Positions 52,747 to 61,871 of a DNA stretch of 64,000 nt are shown here, one piece after another. This DNA is from Risungbinella massiliensis (lineage in GTDB: Bacteria; Bacillota; Bacilli; Thermoactinomycetales; Thermoactinomycetaceae), in the NCBI RefSeq assembly GCF_000942395.1, contig NZ_LN812102.1, positions 1,050,143-1,114,142 of the forward strand. The letters run 5' to 3'. Position 1 is the stretch's first letter, and each line of letters begins with the position of its first letter. Both the position numbers and the translations under genes were made by a program. The notes under the pieces were generated by a model. It was not told the DNA's origin. It ran no database searches and saw only the letters and a program-made list of their open reading frames with translations.

Positions 52747-53682
52747 TTACTTGATCGCTGCTTCGATCTGTTTCACCATCTCAGAGACAGAGATTAGTCC
52801 ACCACCAGAAAGATACCAGTAGTTTGGATCAAGATAGACGATATTTTGATTTGTATATGCTTTTGTCTTTTTCACGATCTCATTTTCGATAGCAGCTTTC
52901 GCTGATGAAGTTCCCCCTACTACAGCCCCACGATCCACTACGAATAGGTAGTCTGGGTTTTTCTCTAGGATGTATTCATTCGAAACGTTTTGACCATGTG
53001 TCGATACTTGAATATTAGGATCTACTGGAGTAACTCCAAATACATCATGGATAATTCCAAAACGAGAGTTAGGACCATAAGCACTTACTTTTCCTTCATT
53101 GGCTAGGACGACGAGACCGTTTTTCTGACTTGCAGCTGCTTTTTCTTTTGTCGTTTGAATTGTTTGGTCAATCTTTGTAAGTTCCGCTTCTACAGCCGCT
53201 TCTTTTCCAAAGATCTTTCCAAGAGTCCGAGCATTAGCCTTAAACGAATCCATATATTTTGCAGTATCTACTCCTGTAAAGACTGTAGGTGCAATTTTAG
53301 ACAACTCTGCATAAGCTTCTTCTTGTCTTCCAGAGATCAAAATTACATCTGGCTCTAGTTCATTAATCTTTTCAAAATCAAGCTCTTTCAATGTTCCTAC
53401 ATTGGTGTATTTGCTATCTTTGTACTTGGAGAGGTAGCTTGGTAAACTATTTTGCGGTACCCCAACTACTTCTACACCCAATTTATCTAATGAATCCAGT
53501 GTACCAAAATCCAATACAACCACTTTTTTTGGATTCAACGGAACATCAGTTTTACCTAACTTGTGCTCAATGGTGATTTTCTGGGCATTCGTTTCACCAG
53601 TTGCTTTTTCCGTTGTACTACAAGCTACAGCCATCATCATCAAAAGTAATGCTGATAGTAGAATTCCTAATTTTTTTCTCAT
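52747..53682 (-). CDS. yclQ: Siderophore ABC transporter substrate-binding lipoprotein (YclQ/FatB type)
   Basis: It has a lipoprotein signal (KKLGILLSALLLMMMAVAC) and then a class III binding protein: TIEHKLGKTDVPLNPKKVVVLDFGTLDSLDKLGVEVVG, and DVILISGRQEEAYAELSKIAPTV. It resembles B. subtilis YclQ, the petrobactin receptor. ATG 53682 follows GGAGGAAA; the TTG at 53697 is part of the SD region. It is the last gene of the yclNOPQ order, 130 bases after the ATPase. Confidence 0.9.
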   Translation of the reverse strand: MRKKLGILLSALLLMMMAVACSTTEKATGETNAQKITIEHKLGKTDVPLNPKKVVVLDFGTLDSLDKLGVEVVGVPQNSLPSYLSKYKDSKYTNVGTLKELDFEKINELEPDVILISGRQEEAYAELSKIAPTVFTGVDTAKYMDSFKANARTLGKIFGKEAAVEAELTKIDQTIQTTKEKAAASQKNGLVVLANEGKVSAYGPNSRFGIIHDVFGVTPVDPNIQVSTHGQNVSNEYILEKNPDYLFVVDRGAVVGGTSSAKAAIENEIVKKTKAYTNQNIVYLDPNYWYLSGGGLISVSEMVKQIEAAIK

Positions 53683-53816
53683 TTTTCTTTCCTCCAATAG
53701 TATAAAAATCTATACACAGAACTACAGCACTCCAAGAATCTTAATCAGATTCGCTCCATTCCTTAGTCGCTCCCCAAGATTAAAATTCTCTCTGTTATTC
53801 AAAGCTCTGTTTTCTA

Positions 53817-54572
53817 TCAGAAATAAATGGCAATCTTTTTCTCTTCAATGTCTTGAATCTGAATATCCATATCATATATTTCCTTTAGAATCGCATGATC
53901 CATTACATCCGTCGCGGTTCCTTCTTTGATGACCTTACCATCACGGAGAGCTACCAGATAATCGGAGTAGCAAGAAGCGAAGTTTATATCATGGATTACA
54001 ATCAGGACTGTTTTTCCCAGTTCATCCACCATTTTACGTAATGCTTTCATAATCTGAACGGAGTGCCTCATATCTAGGTTGTTTAGCGGTTCATCCAGCA
54101 ATATGTAATCTGTGTTTTGTGCAAGTACCATCGCTATGTATGCTCTCTGTCTTTGCCCACCACTCAGTTGATCCAAATATTTGTGTTGGATCTCCTCTAA
54201 TTCCAGATATCGTATTGCTTCATCGACATGTTCCCAGTCTTCTTTGATCAATCTTCCTTGCGAGTAAGGGAAACGCCCAAAGCTAACTAGCTCTCGAATG
54301 GTTAAGCGTACCTGAATATGGTTGGATTGTTTTAGGATGGAGATTTTTTTTGCTAGGTCGTTGCTTTTGTAGCTGCCAATCTCTCGTTCTTCGATCCAGA
54401 CTTCTCCTTCACATGGAGTAAGGAGACGACTCATCATGGACAATAAGGTACTTTTACCAGCACCATTCGGTCCAATAAAGGATGTGATCGTTCCTTTGGA
54501 TATTTGAAGAGAAACATCATCCACAACTGTTTTGTTTCCATATCTTTTGGCTAGGTTTTTAACTTCTAACAC
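53817..54572 (-). CDS. yclP: Siderophore ABC transporter ATP-binding protein (YclP type)
   Basis: The 251-residue ATPase has Walker A GPNGAGKST, the signature LSGGQRQRAYIAM, Walker B YILLDEPLNNLD and the H-loop IHD. It energises uptake of iron-siderophore through YclN/YclO. The start overlaps the yclO stop by 14 bases, showing tight coupling. Confidence 0.93.
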   Translation of the reverse strand: MLEVKNLAKRYGNKTVVDDVSLQISKGTITSFIGPNGAGKSTLLSMMSRLLTPCEGEVWIEEREIGSYKSNDLAKKISILKQSNHIQVRLTIRELVSFGRFPYSQGRLIKEDWEHVDEAIRYLELEEIQHKYLDQLSGGQRQRAYIAMVLAQNTDYILLDEPLNNLDMRHSVQIMKALRKMVDELGKTVLIVIHDINFASCYSDYLVALRDGKVIKEGTATDVMDHAILKEIYDMDIQIQDIEEKKIAIYF

Positions 54573-55515
54573 TGCTATTCTCCTTTAGTAGAAGATAGAG
54601 AAAGTAGATTCCTCCGATGAAGTTGATCATGACACTGACTGTCGTAGAGTATTCAAAGACTCTCTCGACTAACAACTGACCACCAACCAATGCAATAATT
54701 CCAAACAGAGCCGAGCTGGCGAGTAAGTACTTATGTTGATAAGTTTTCATAAATTGATGAGCAAGATTGATCACTAACAATCCTAAAAACGTGATCGGAC
54801 CCACTAAAGCGGTCGAGATCGAGATCAAAACGGTAACGACAAATAACGACTTTTTAATGAGAGGTTCAACCTCAATCCCTAAGTTAATGGCATTATCTCG
54901 TCCTAATGAGAGAGCATCTAAATACTTCATATTAGGGCGATACCAAATCAAGGTTACAATGATTACTATCACAGAGATATATAGCAGATCTGACTGGATA
55001 TTGGAAAAACTTGCAAACATCTTATCTTGGATCTGGAGAAACTCATTGGGATCAATTAATACCTGCATAAAAGACGACATACTTTGGAAAAATGTTCCTA
55101 AAATCAGTCCCACTAACAGCAATAGATATAGATGACTCCCTGCTCTCCGAAAGAGAACTTGATAAAGCAAGCTAGCAAAAAGGATCATGATCGCAGTAGA
55201 GATAAAGAAATTCACATTCTTATTTAAAAAGGTAAGATTGCTAGATCCCACTACAAATAAAAGAGCTGTTTGAAGCAACATATAGAGTGAATCTAAGCCG
55301 AGAATATTGGGAGTTAAGATTCTGTTATTAGTGATCGTTTGAAAAATGGTAGTCGCAAATGCAATCGCAAACCCCGTTAATACGATCGCTGCGATCTTAT
55401 AGCTCCGTTTGGGAAGTGCATAATCCCAATTGTTCCCCAGTTTAAAAAACAAGAATGTGACGATTAGTATGACTGCTGTAATGGCGAGCAACCCTATTTT
55501 CTGATTAGGTTTCAT
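54559..55515 (-). CDS. yclO: Siderophore ABC transporter permease (YclO type)
   Basis: The 318-residue FecCD-family permease has about nine membrane helices, with FATTIFQTITNNRILTPNILGLDSLYMLLQTALLFV and the ATPase-coupling region VGPITFLGLLVINLAHQFM. It overlaps yclN by 11 bases and yclP by 14. Confidence 0.92.
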   Translation of the reverse strand: MKPNQKIGLLAITAVILIVTFLFFKLGNNWDYALPKRSYKIAAIVLTGFAIAFATTIFQTITNNRILTPNILGLDSLYMLLQTALLFVVGSSNLTFLNKNVNFFISTAIMILFASLLYQVLFRRAGSHLYLLLLVGLILGTFFQSMSSFMQVLIDPNEFLQIQDKMFASFSNIQSDLLYISVIVIIVTLIWYRPNMKYLDALSLGRDNAINLGIEVEPLIKKSLFVVTVLISISTALVGPITFLGLLVINLAHQFMKTYQHKYLLASSALFGIIALVGGQLLVERVFEYSTTVSVMINFIGGIYFLYLLLKENSSVRS

Positions 55516-56458
55516 TGGTCTTTCTCCTAACGACTAAGAAGACAAAAATTCCACTTCCTATTACACCCACCGTAAGTCCAATTGGAATCTCATAAGGGTA
55601 AATGAGAATCCGACCCAAAATATCACAGGCAAGTACAAATACTGCTCCTAATAGTGCTGTATGAGGAAGGTTTTTCTTTAGATGATCTCCTCGATACATG
55701 GAAACGATATTAGGTATGATGAGTCCTAGAAACGGAATCACCCCTACCGTAAGAACGACCACCGTTGTAACAAGTGCGACAATGACTAGTCCTATATTCA
55801 CAACAGAACGGTAGTTTAAGCCTAAGTTAGAAGAGAAATCTTCCCCCATCCCAGCGATGGTAAATCGATGAGCATAGAGGTAGGAGATGATTACCATGGG
55901 AATGCTTAGATACAGAATTTCGTATCTCCCTTTTAATATCATGGAAAAATCCCCTTGCAACCAAGCAGATAAGTTCTGAATCAGATCGTGTTTAAAAGCA
56001 AAGAATGTGGTAACGGAGCTAATGATATTCCCCAACATAATCCCGACCAAGGGGATAAAGATCGTATCTTGGAATTTCACTCTATCCAATATTTTCATAA
56101 ATAAGAACGTTCCAGCTAAAGCAAAAACGAAAGCTACCAGCATCTTCTGCATCACAGTAGCAGAAGTAAATAAGAGTAAAGAGACCAAAATCCCTAATCG
56201 TACTGAATCCATAGTCCCCGCTGTAGTGGGGGAAACAAATTTATTTCGACTAAGTTGCTGCATAATGAGTCCACATACACTCAGGCTAATACCTGCAATG
56301 ATGATACTGATCACTCTTGGAAGTCTACTAACAAGCAGGATATGTGCTTGATCCTCACGCAGATGAAAAATATCCAATGGAGAAATATCTTTTACCCCAA
56401 TAAAGATCGAACACCCTGATAGTACAAACAAAACAGCAAGTAAGTATCTTTTTTTCAT
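55505..56458 (-). CDS. yclN: Siderophore ABC transporter permease (YclN type)
   Basis: The 317-residue FecCD-family permease contains RLPRVISIIIAGISLSVCGLIMQQLSRNKFVSPTTAGTMDS near the N-terminus and VGVIPFLGLIIPNIVSMYRGDH in the coupling loop. It is the second permease of the heterodimer. The ATG follows AGTGAGAGA. It is the first transporter gene of the operon, 30 bases after the nitroreductase gene. Confidence 0.92.
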   Translation of the reverse strand: MKKRYLLAVLFVLSGCSIFIGVKDISPLDIFHLREDQAHILLVSRLPRVISIIIAGISLSVCGLIMQQLSRNKFVSPTTAGTMDSVRLGILVSLLLFTSATVMQKMLVAFVFALAGTFLFMKILDRVKFQDTIFIPLVGIMLGNIISSVTTFFAFKHDLIQNLSAWLQGDFSMILKGRYEILYLSIPMVIISYLYAHRFTIAGMGEDFSSNLGLNYRSVVNIGLVIVALVTTVVVLTVGVIPFLGLIIPNIVSMYRGDHLKKNLPHTALLGAVFVLACDILGRILIYPYEIPIGLTVGVIGSGIFVFLVVRRKTNET

Positions 56459-56488
56459 CTCTCACTCTCCTAGAAGCCACATAGATCC

Positions 56489-57064
56489 TTACTCTACAAC
56501 CGTGATGAGCTCTTCTACACTCACCCTTGGTTTTGGTGTAGGAATCTTTGCGGGATAGCCAACATGGAGACTTCCTACTACTTTCTCCCCTAGACCAATC
56601 CCCAATACTTCTCGAAAGCTCGGATGATTCATAAGAGCATACGTCTTCCATACCATCCCAAGATTTTGTTCCCAAGCTAGCAAACTAAAGTTATGAATCA
56701 AGCAACTAGTTGAGGCGTAGTCTTCCTCACGAACAGTAATCGATGGGTCTTCTTTCATCAGTACCACCACAAACATGGGAACAGCCATCATCTTATCGTA
56801 AAATGTTTGACCTATTTCTTTTGCCTTCTGTGGATCTTGTGCTTTTTTCTCATTGATCTCTCGGGCAATCTCCGCAATCTTTTTTCGCCCATCTCCATTT
56901 ACTATCACAAATCTCCATGGTTGGGTCATCCGATGATTGGGAACCCATGTTGCAGTATCTAATAGTTCTTTTATTAATTCTACGGATACCGTTCGGTCTT
57001 CAAATAAATGAACGGATCGTCTTTCTTTTATTAGTTGAGCTACATTTACTTGAGCTACATTCAA
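56489..57064 (-). CDS. Nitroreductase family protein at the head of the siderophore operon
   Basis: The 191-residue FMN-dependent oxidoreductase has IKERRSVHLFEDRTV, TATWVPNHRMTQPWRFVIV (FMN phosphate region) and a C-terminal GEKVVGSLHVGYPA. Start TTG 57064 follows GGGAGCG. Its place between the Fur box and yclN, all on one strand, suggests Fur control and perhaps reductive release of iron from the siderophore; the role is inference. Confidence 0.85.
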   Translation of the reverse strand: MNVAQVNVAQLIKERRSVHLFEDRTVSVELIKELLDTATWVPNHRMTQPWRFVIVNGDGRKKIAEIAREINEKKAQDPQKAKEIGQTFYDKMMAVPMFVVVLMKEDPSITVREEDYASTSCLIHNFSLLAWEQNLGMVWKTYALMNHPSFREVLGIGLGEKVVGSLHVGYPAKIPTPKPRVSVEELITVVE

Positions 57065-57099
57065 AATTATTCGCTCCCTTTATTGCGCTTGCATTTCAT

Positions 57100-57114
57100 T
57101 GAGAATCATTTTCG
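57100..57114. promoter_or_regulatory. Second, degenerate Fur box
   Basis: TGAGAATCATTTTCG matches 12 of 15 positions of TGATAATNATTATCA. It lies between the perfect box and the nitroreductase start. Confidence 0.6.
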
Positions 57115-57129
57115 CTATAACCATAATAG

Positions 57130-57144
57130 TGATAATCATTATCA
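57130..57144. promoter_or_regulatory. Fur box
   Basis: TGATAATCATTATCA is a perfect match to the 7-1-7 Bacillus Fur consensus TGATAATNATTATCA. It lies 66-80 bases upstream of the nitroreductase start and should repress that gene and the yclNOPQ genes when iron is plentiful. Confidence 0.92.
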
Positions 57145-57407
57145 TTTGTCAACAGAAAAATGACAATTATCATAACCTCATGGCAAAATACGGAAATACA
57201 CTTTTTTCGATCTTTATCATTGCTATTTTCAAGCTCTGGATACTTTTCTGCTGTATTACCATTCTCAAAATATGAGAACGAAATTTCTTATTGTTTTCTC
57301 TCAAAAATGCTACTATGTTTTTATTCATTACTATCCATTTTTTCTATTTTGCATCGATAGTCAGAAGACTAAGATAGCAGACAATAAATCGAAAGGAGCT
57401 TGTACAA

Positions 57408-58250
57408 ATGGAAAACTACATTCAACAAATCAATGGAGAGAAATGGCTGGTCGAGGATGAAAAAGAAAATCTCAAGATCAGTTATCGGATCAAAGAGGTA
57501 ATCGCAGAAAAACAATCAGACTTTCAGCATGTCATGATTGTTGATTCTTACGACTTTGGACGGATGTTGGTCTTGGATGGAGTTGTACAAACTACCTCTC
57601 TAGATGGTCATATTTATAATGAGATGATCACCCATATTCCACTCAGTATCCATCCAAATCCTAAAAATGTATTGATTATTGGTGGGGGAGATTGTGGAGC
57701 TGCACGAGAAGTAATGAAATACGATCAGGTTCAATCGTTAGATATGGTCGAGATCGACGAATGGGTTGTCCGTTTTTCCAAAGAACATTTACGAGCAATA
57801 TCTGGAAATCTCTCTGATCCGAGAGTAAACTTCCTATATCAAGATGGCATCGCTCATGTAGCACACAAGCGCAATCACTATGATGTGATCATCGTCGATT
57901 CCTCCGATCCGATTGGACCTGCTGAACAGCTTTTTGAAAAAAGTTTCTATCAAAAGATCTACCATGCATTAAAAGAGGATGGATTGATGGTGTGCCAAAG
58001 CCAATCTCCTCTTCTTCATCAAAAAGTGATGTCAAAAACAAATGAGTCTTTAGGTGAACTCTTTGCTCATCGAAAGCTATACACAGCAACGATCCCTACC
58101 TATCCTGGGGGATTTTGGAGTTTTACTCTTGGCTCTAAGAAATACCATGAAGTATATGTAGATGCGTTTGAGAAAGAAACGAAGTATGTAAATTTGGAAT
58201 TGCTACATAGTTGTTTTCAGTTGTCTGAATTCATCAAGAAGTATGTTTAG
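57408..58250 (+). CDS. speE: Spermidine synthase (polyamine aminopropyltransferase)
   Basis: The 280-residue protein transfers an aminopropyl group from decarboxylated SAM to putrescine. Key segments: DSYDFGRMLVLDGVVQTTSLDGHIYNEMITHIPL, the cofactor loop GGGDCGAAREV (residues 92-102, usually GGGDGG), and VDSSDPIGPAEQLF (D164/D167). The Gly-to-Cys change in the loop is unusual. The ATG follows AAAGGAG. It is divergent from the Fur-controlled operon. Its start lies about 265 bases from the Fur box, so iron control is possible but unproven. Confidence 0.92.
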   Translation: MENYIQQINGEKWLVEDEKENLKISYRIKEVIAEKQSDFQHVMIVDSYDFGRMLVLDGVVQTTSLDGHIYNEMITHIPLSIHPNPKNVLIIGGGDCGAAREVMKYDQVQSLDMVEIDEWVVRFSKEHLRAISGNLSDPRVNFLYQDGIAHVAHKRNHYDVIIVDSSDPIGPAEQLFEKSFYQKIYHALKEDGLMVCQSQSPLLHQKVMSKTNESLGELFAHRKLYTATIPTYPGGFWSFTLGSKKYHEVYVDAFEKETKYVNLELLHSCFQLSEFIKKYV

Positions 58251-58255
58251 AGGTA

Positions 58256-58325
58256 GGATATAAGCAAAAAAGCCTCCTAATGCGGGAGGCTAATGTTTTC
58301 TAACGGTACATATAAATTTTTGAAT
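58256..58325 (+). repeat. Direct repeat, left copy, flanking the hydrolase gene
   Basis: GGATATAAGCAAAA, then a GCCTCC...GGAGGC hairpin, then ATGTTTT closely matches 59522-59594. The hairpin could end the speE transcript. Confidence 0.65.
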
Positions 58326-58469
58326 ACATCATGAGAAATTATTACCTCATCAAGATAGATTACTACATCTAGCATTTTTTCATTAATTCTACTAATGTAC
58401 TATCTCTTTTTGGCTTCCAATTGAACCATCACTTTCAGGTTATACTAAAAATAAAAAGGTTAGCGATGA

Positions 58470-59390
58470 ATGATGGATATACAAATAGCGATCCAACAGT
58501 TAATGGATCAACAAAAACCCTTTTCTTTTTCATCCAATGAAAATCATCTCATGCAAGAGTATACAAAATTTTATGGACTCGATTTCCCACAAGTAGAACA
58601 TCTCTATGGTTATATCTCTTGTTGTAATGAACAGATCTTTTTGCAATCCTTCCGACCTATTGAACCCAGAGGAACGGTTTTATTACTTCATGGGTACTTA
58701 GAGCATGTGGGGGTATTGAAACATGCGATACGCTTTTTATTAGAACACTCTTATCAGGTGCTTACATTTGATTGGCCAGGGCATGGTTTGTCTAGTGGAA
58801 AACGAGCTACAGTTAATCAATTTTCTGATTATTTATGTGTGTTTGAATCGATCTATAAGGAGATTGTTCCTTCATTGACAGATTCGCGGGTTCATGTCAT
58901 CGCCCACAGTACAGGAGGGGCTGTGGTAGTCGATTATATGCTGAACCATTCACCTGATTTTGATCGAGTTGTTTTAATTGCCCCATTGGTTCGTTCTTAT
59001 ATGTGGCATGCATCTAAAATTGGCTTTTACTTAGGAAATCGCTGGATTAAAGAAGTTCAAAGAGTAACTCGTAATATTCATCAAGAGTATGCAAATTTTA
59101 TTCAAATGGACCCTTTGCAAAACCATAAAGTTCCTTTGATTTGGGTACAAGCTTTATTTGATTGGTATAAGAAGGTTCAGTCGGCGACTCCATCAAATCA
59201 GGAATTATTAATTATTCAAGGAGATCAAGATAGAACGGTTGATTGGAAGTATAATATTCGTTTTTTTCAAGAAAAATTCCCTAAAAGCCACATTGAAATC
59301 ATTCAAAGTGGTAGGCATCAGCTATTCAATGATACGAAATCCACTGTCGTACAAACATTGGGTTATATCCATGGCTACTTAAGTAAATAA
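58470..59390 (+). CDS. Alpha/beta hydrolase, lysophospholipase/monoacylglycerol lipase-like
   Basis: The 306-residue cytoplasmic protein has an oxyanion strand VLLLHGYLEHVG, the DWPGHGLSSG turn typical of monoacylglycerol lipases, nucleophile elbow AHSTGGA, acid in IIQGDQDRTVDW and histidine in SGRHQLFND. The triad is complete. It lies between two related direct repeats (58256 and 59522), hinting that it was acquired or duplicated as a cassette. The SD is weak. Confidence 0.85.
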   Translation: MMDIQIAIQQLMDQQKPFSFSSNENHLMQEYTKFYGLDFPQVEHLYGYISCCNEQIFLQSFRPIEPRGTVLLLHGYLEHVGVLKHAIRFLLEHSYQVLTFDWPGHGLSSGKRATVNQFSDYLCVFESIYKEIVPSLTDSRVHVIAHSTGGAVVVDYMLNHSPDFDRVVLIAPLVRSYMWHASKIGFYLGNRWIKEVQRVTRNIHQEYANFIQMDPLQNHKVPLIWVQALFDWYKKVQSATPSNQELLIIQGDQDRTVDWKYNIRFFQEKFPKSHIEIIQSGRHQLFNDTKSTVVQTLGYIHGYLSK

Positions 59391-59521
59391 CGTTTGAAAG
59401 CTAAAAGGTGGAAATTCTTAGAAAATCCCATCTCTGATAGGATCTTAACTAAGCTTAAACCGTAATTCCTACAACAAAGCTTTTCTTATTCTTCCAATTA
59501 AATTTAGGTCAATGAAAATTT

Positions 59522-59594
59522 GGATATAAGCAAAACGGCCTCCCGTATAGGAGGCTGATGTTTTATTAATTAAATATATATAGTTTTTGGACTA
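59522..59594 (+). repeat. Direct repeat, right copy, flanking the hydrolase gene
   Basis: GGATATAAGCAAAA with hairpin GCCTCC...GGAGGC and ATGTTTT, then an AT-rich run and a TTTTTGG that also ends the left copy. Confidence 0.65.
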
Positions 59595-59622
59595 CCCATA
59601 TGCTCTGTTCCCTCTGATATTT

Positions 59623-59895
59623 TCATCGTAGTAACACTGTAGCTAAAATTAACAAACCTAAAGTTGTATATATAATCGCACTCTTTAAAGATGACTTCTT
59701 CTCTTTTTGCTCCTCTTCCAACAAATAGTTAATCCAATTTCCAAATCCTGACCAGATCCAAACTGTAGATATTAGATATGAAATCCAAGTTGAACTAGAA
59801 TCGTAATAAATCAAAGTATATACCAAGACCAAAAAGAGCAAGATCCCAATCCATCTCGATACTGGTTTGTATTTTTTTAATACCGGTCTAGACAT
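59623..59895 (-). CDS. Small membrane protein, paralogue of the 35.6 kb remnant
   Basis: The 90-residue protein has three hydrophobic segments (SRWIGILLFLVLVYTLIYY, SYLISTVWIWSGFGNWINYL, SAIIYTTLGLLILATVLL) separated by an acidic-basic loop EEEQKEKKSSLK. Function unknown. ATG 59895 follows GGAGAGG; the longer frame to 60018 has no site. Its paralogue at 35600-35869 is damaged. Confidence 0.7.
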   Translation of the reverse strand: MSRPVLKKYKPVSRWIGILLFLVLVYTLIYYDSSSTWISYLISTVWIWSGFGNWINYLLEEEQKEKKSSLKSAIIYTTLGLLILATVLLR

Positions 59896-60017
59896 AAGTA
59901 AACCTCTCCATAAAAATAGTTTATATCTCTTTTCATTAAAATACTTTTTGTTCAAAATGAATAGTATAATAATATAATTTTCAGAATTAAACTTCTCCAC
60001 TTTTGTCCGTTTCGACA

Positions 60018-60067
60018 AAAAAGGTTGTTGGGAAACTACTTATTGTAGTAATTTTCCAACAACCTTT
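60018..60067 (-). terminator. Terminator of mqnBD
   Basis: Arms AAAGGTTGTTGG and CCAACAACCTTT with an inner imperfect stem are followed on the minus strand by TTTTTTGTCG. Confidence 0.85.
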
Positions 60068-60071
60068 CCTT

Positions 60072-60920
60072 TTAATAAAATGGATGGAATGCCTCTTTTG
60101 GTAGTTTTGGCACTAGTCCTTCATCAGCAGCACGATTCAGCAGAGCTTCAATCGCTGCATATCCATCCTTACCTAAATCCAGACTAAAGTCATTTACATA
60201 CAGGTTAATATGTGCTTGAGCCACTTCTGGGTTCATTTCTTGGGCATGAGCCAACACATACTCTTGTGTTTCTTCTGGATGAGCCCATGCTTGTACAACG
60301 GATGCTTTGGTCCAGTTTGCAATCGCCTGTAAATCTAAGTCTCTTCTAGCAACAATCGCTCCGAGTGGGATCGGTAGACCAGTATCATCTTCCCACCATT
60401 TACCTAGATCGGTCACTTGCTCCAGTCCATAGGATGGATAAGTAAAACGAGCTTCGTGGATCACGAGTCCAGCATCTACTTTTCCATCACGAACCGCCGG
60501 CATAATCTCATGAAATGGGAGAATTACAATCTCCCCAACACCATTCGGTACTTGCTGTGCTACCCACAAACGAAACAAGAGGTATGCGGTGGAGCGCTCA
60601 CTAGGAACTGCTACTCGTTTACCAGAGAGTGCTGTCGGGTCTTGCACAGCGGCTGATCCTTTCGCGGTCAAGATCAATGGGCCACAGCCACGCCCTAAAG
60701 CGCCACCACATGGTAATAACGCATAATCGGACAGTACCCAGGGCAGAGCAGCACAAGAAATCTTCAACATATCATAGGAGTCAGAATCTGCTGCCCAACC
60801 ATTGGTTTTATCTATATCGGCATAGGTTACATCCAACTGTGCTGCCCCAGGAATTTTGTTATGTACCCAACCATGAAATATAAATGTATCATTCGGACAA
60901 GGTGAAAAAGCTATCTTCAT
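60072..60920 (-). CDS. mqnD: 1,4-dihydroxy-6-naphthoate synthase
   Basis: Converts cyclic de-hypoxanthine futalosine to 1,4-dihydroxy-6-naphthoate in the futalosine route to menaquinone. MqnD motifs: IAFSPCPNDTFIFHGWVH at the N-terminus, DSYDMLKISCAALPWVLSDYALLPCGGALGRGCGPLI, and GLVIHEARFTYPSYGLEQV. It is 282 residues. It overlaps mqnB by four bases. Confidence 0.94.
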   Translation of the reverse strand: MKIAFSPCPNDTFIFHGWVHNKIPGAAQLDVTYADIDKTNGWAADSDSYDMLKISCAALPWVLSDYALLPCGGALGRGCGPLILTAKGSAAVQDPTALSGKRVAVPSERSTAYLLFRLWVAQQVPNGVGEIVILPFHEIMPAVRDGKVDAGLVIHEARFTYPSYGLEQVTDLGKWWEDDTGLPIPLGAIVARRDLDLQAIANWTKASVVQAWAHPEETQEYVLAHAQEMNPEVAQAHINLYVNDFSLDLGKDGYAAIEALLNRAADEGLVPKLPKEAFHPFY

Positions 60921-61597
60921 CTTATTACCTCCCCTAGACTAGCACTTGCTATTTCTAATGCATGTAACGCATCTCCAATTCGCCATGCAGATCGATCTCG
61001 AGGTCCCACTTGATTGGATATCGCCCGAATCTCGATAACAGGAATTTCTTTTGCTTTAGCAGCACTGGCAATCCCAAATCCCTCCATCGCCTCTGCTGAT
61101 GCACCTGGAAAACGTTTTGCTAAAGCCTCTGCTGTTTCTTTTGTCCCTGTAACCGTGGACAAGGTTAAAATGGAACCAAGTGTTGCTGTTACATCCTTCT
61201 CGTTCATTGCTACAACCAATTGGTTCGCCAAGGTCAAATCCACTGGAACATTAGCAGTACCGAAGCCAAGCTCATCCAAACTCATATATCCATCTGGAGT
61301 CTCAGCACCTAGATCCGCAGCAATAATCTGATCTGCCACTACCAGGCTACCTACTTCGGCTTGTCCCACAAAACCGCCACCAATTCCGGCTATGACGACC
61401 AAATCATACGGAGTGTGCTCCAAAGTAGTGGCCGTTTGAATAGCTGCTGCCACAGGCCCTACCCCGGCAGCTAATACATCGATATGCTCTATGTTGCCAA
61501 GCCCACGCAATACAGCTTCTCGCTCTGCCTCTACAGCTGTCACTACCAGAACGTTCGCCCTTGATAGTTGCTGGTTATGACCGTCTTTATGCCTCAT
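60917..61597 (-). CDS. mqnB: Futalosine hydrolase
   Basis: A nucleosidase that removes hypoxanthine from futalosine. It has the purine-nucleosidase fold: VVTAVEAEREAVLRGL, VAAGVGPVAAAIQTATTL, VIAGIGGGFVGQAEVGSLVVADQIIAADLGAET, and the active-site region AEAMEGFGIASAAKAKEIPVIEIRAISN. ATG 61597 follows AAAGGAG. With mqnD it shows that this organism makes menaquinone, at least partly, by the futalosine pathway; other mqn genes are not in the window. Confidence 0.94.
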   Translation of the reverse strand: MRHKDGHNQQLSRANVLVVTAVEAEREAVLRGLGNIEHIDVLAAGVGPVAAAIQTATTLEHTPYDLVVIAGIGGGFVGQAEVGSLVVADQIIAADLGAETPDGYMSLDELGFGTANVPVDLTLANQLVVAMNEKDVTATLGSILTLSTVTGTKETAEALAKRFPGASAEAMEGFGIASAAKAKEIPVIEIRAISNQVGPRDRSAWRIGDALHALEIASASLGEVIR

Positions 61598-61871
61598 CAA
61601 TATGTCTCCTTTATTTCGGTCCCCTTAATATTATAGGGGAATCTTCCATTAAAAGGGGAATCTTTATCTTTGTTAATTGTTAGGTGCCCCAATCAATTCT
61701 TACGACAGTAGCCCATTCATGATTCCTTTCATATGACCACATTTTCTTGTTTGCTCCCTCTCCTATTGATTTCTATTCCAAAAATCGCATCCTGAACCTT
61801 GTTCTGGTTATATTAACAATCAATAATCATGCTCAAAGATATAGATCAGGAGAAAGGAAATGCGACATTAG

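Noticed and set aside
57160..57407. Short frames between the Fur box and speE
   Set aside because: They overlap each other, have no SD and start within low-complexity T-rich DNA; more likely promoter region.
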